6,957 bases of DNA, taken from Candidatus Kuenenbacteria bacterium CG_4_8_14_3_um_filter_39_15. Lineage in GTDB: Bacteria > Patescibacteriota > Patescibacteriia > UBA2196 > GWA2-42-15. The stretch is taken from the NCBI GenBank assembly GCA_002782365.1, contig PFHP01000044.1:1-6957 (forward strand), given 5' to 3'. Shown in pieces: positions 6,092-6,957 of this stretch; the stretch's first letter is position 1, and each line of letters begins with the position of its first letter. Both the position numbers and the translations under genes were made by a program. The notes beneath the pieces were generated by a model. The model had not been told where the DNA came from and did no database searches. It saw only the letters and a program-made list of their open reading frames with translations.

Positions 6092-6957
6092 CGCATTTTT
6101 GCCAATCAAATTCTTTCAACCGCTTACGGCCTTTTTCTATATATGGAGACGCGATAAATCGCGTCTCTACAGCCGTTTCTAAGCCTCGGGCAATGTCTTC
6201 GGACGAATCCGGATTAACATATATACAGGCATCACCGCCGATTTCACGCAGGACTGGAATGTCGGACGCGACCACTGGCAGACCAAAATCAAACGCTTCT
6301 AAAATTGGAAAACCAAAACCTTCATGCTTACTGATAAAAACAAAACAGCTTGATTCACTTAAGAGCTGTTTTTTTTGTTCTTCGGAAATATAACCAAGAT
6401 AGTGGATATTGGCTATTTGATATTGAATATTTTTAAAGCCATAACCTGGCTTGCCAGCCAGAATTAACTGGTAGTCAGGATGTTTTTGATAAAAAATCTG
6501 AAAAGCTTTAATTAAATGATTGATATTCTTTTTTTCTTCAATCCGGCCAATATATAAGATTTGTTTTTTTCTTTCTGTCATCGCGAGCGAGTCATGACAG
6601 TGAAGAGTGACACCAAAATAAGTCACTTCTATTTTTTTCTCTGGACAATTGAAATATTTTATTAAATCATCTTTAGTCGCCTTGGTCGGCGTGATAATTT
6701 TATAGGCATACCTGACAGCCTGTTTAGTAGTGAGCTTGAGAAACCATTTTTGAAAAAGCGAGTAGCTTGCCGGAGTATAAACAAAACCAAGATCATGCAT
6801 GGTGACAATCTTTTTGGTTTTTTTATTAAATAACGCCAGCCAAGGAATAACATAACCGGGCGAAAAAAATACGGCTGGCGGATGAATTAATAATTCAAAT
6901 CCCAGTCTAATTTGCGACCAGAATTTTTTGAACGGCCAGTTTAATATCTGCTGATTT
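6063..6957 (-). CDS. GT-B glycosyltransferase (GT4-like), 5' end beyond the window
   Basis: The frame stays open to the right edge, giving 297 visible residues. The Met at 6800 is internal: residues before it continue a normal Rossmann domain (HPPAVFFSPGYVIPWLALF, then KIVTMHDLGF). Numbered from that Met, ITPTKATKDDLIKYF (36-50) is the end of the acceptor domain, ILYIGRIEEKKNINHLIKAF (81-100) opens the donor domain, and the E-x7-E motif EGFGFPILE is at 160-168 (6323-6297), followed by GLPVVASDIPVLREIGGDA. These are hallmarks of retaining GT4 enzymes that transfer sugars from nucleotide sugars in cell-surface glycan synthesis; the exact sugar and acceptor cannot be told. Two palindromic repeats are embedded in frame and encode CHDSLAMT (68-75) and VETRFIAS (211-218), both in places where relatives have variable loops. 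The gene ends with TAA 88 bp before the 166-aa gene. Confidence 0.93.
   Translation of the reverse strand, partial: NQQILNWPFKKFWSQIRLGFELLIHPPAVFFSPGYVIPWLALFNKKTKKIVTMHDLGFVYTPASYSLFQKWFLKLTTKQAVRYAYKIITPTKATKDDLIKYFNCPEKKIEVTYFGVTLHCHDSLAMTERKKQILYIGRIEEKKNINHLIKAFQIFYQKHPDYQLILAGKPGYGFKNIQYQIANIHYLGYISEEQKKQLLSESSCFVFISKHEGFGFPILEAFDFGLPVVASDIPVLREIGGDACIYVNPDSSEDIARGLETAVETRFIASPYIEKGRKRLKEFDWQKCVEKTWQILI
6146..6167. repeat. Palindromic repeat embedded in the glycosyltransferase (VETRFIAS coding)
   Basis: GAGACGCGAT (6146-6155) and ATCGCGTCTC (6158-6167) are perfect 10-bp inverted arms around AA. On the coding strand the element and its flank read GTAGAGACGCGATTTATCGC and onwards, encoding VETRFIAS in frame. 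From memory, GTAGAGACGCGAT-type palindromes are dispersed in several bacterial phyla; no search was made. It shares GACGC/GCGTC arms with the repeat at 5324-5350. Confidence 0.8.
6575..6600. repeat. Second palindromic repeat embedded in the glycosyltransferase (CHDSLAMT coding)
   Basis: CTGTCAT (6575-6581) and ATGACAG (6594-6600) are perfect 7-bp arms around a GC-rich 12-nt centre, CGCGAGCGAGTC. The GTCAT-CGCGAGCGA stretch resembles the dispersed GTCATTGCGAGCGA repeat seen in many bacterial genomes (from memory). On the coding strand it encodes CHDSLAMT, between the strand ending in YFGVTL and the strand ILYIGR, without breaking the frame. Confidence 0.7.

Noticed and set aside
5724..6157. 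Plus-strand open frames of 95 and 62 codons over the 166-aa gene and the following gap
   Set aside because: They mirror the minus-strand genes and AT-rich DNA, give low-complexity hydrophobic products, and have no supporting start signals.
6798..6800. ATG at 6800 as the start of a 245-aa glycosyltransferase
   Set aside because: The frame is open upstream to the window edge, and those 52 residues read as a normal GT-B N-terminal domain ending KIVT before MHDLGF. This Met is internal, so the gene is partial.
1..6957. CRISPR array, tRNA or rRNA genes, transposase or toxin-antitoxin pair
   Set aside because: No regularly spaced direct repeats, cloverleaf-like segments, rRNA motifs or transposase/toxin motifs were seen; the repeats present are single palindromes.
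1..6957. Recoded UGA (as in Gracilibacteria and Absconditabacteria)
   Set aside because: All recognised genes read through with the standard bacterial code, with no in-frame TGA at glycine positions; visible stops are TAA or TAG.

Overview
The window most resembles a small, AT-rich bacterial genome of the Patescibacteria/Candidate Phyla Radiation type. This is inferred from compact minus-strand gene packing (gaps of 3, 9 and 13 bp), core genes with trimmed or unusual domains, few Shine-Dalgarno sequences, and short GC-rich palindromic repeats both between and inside genes. All visible stops are TAA or TAG and no in-frame TGA is needed, so nothing here points to a recoded UGA. A lineage cannot be named from the sequence alone.

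Every gene lies on the minus strand, so transcription runs from high to low coordinates. In that order: (i) 6957-6063, a GT-B (GT4-like) glycosyltransferase whose N-terminus lies beyond the window; (ii) 5974-5474, an unrecognised 166-aa protein with the only textbook Shine-Dalgarno sequence in the window and its own intrinsic terminator (5440-5405); (iii) a 248-bp intergenic stretch with that terminator, a 27-bp palindromic repeat and a likely promoter close to the next start codon; (iv) a tight run of six genes: DNA polymerase III delta' (holB), an Asp-box beta-propeller lipoprotein, ribosome recycling factor (frr), a site-2 protease (rseP), prolyl-tRNA synthetase (proS) and the first 48 codons of mreB, which continues off the left edge.

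The six-gene run mixes replication, translation, membrane proteolysis and cell shape. The order frr-rseP-proS matches the well-known Firmicutes order frr-uppS-cdsA-dxr-rasP-proS with the three lipid/isoprenoid genes missing, so it looks like a contracted form of an ancient cluster. The surface lipoprotein between holB and frr is the accessory member.

The most unusual signals are two different palindromic repeats in frame inside the glycosyltransferase, where they encode short stretches of protein. A relative of one of them lies in the intergenic region, and a third, C/G-rich repeat family lies directly before rseP and supplies its purine-rich ribosome-binding region. Other points of note are a short ProRS in which the usual editing insertion is replaced by a four-cysteine zinc-ribbon-like linker, and the uncharacterised 166-aa gene, which looks like a self-contained expression cassette.
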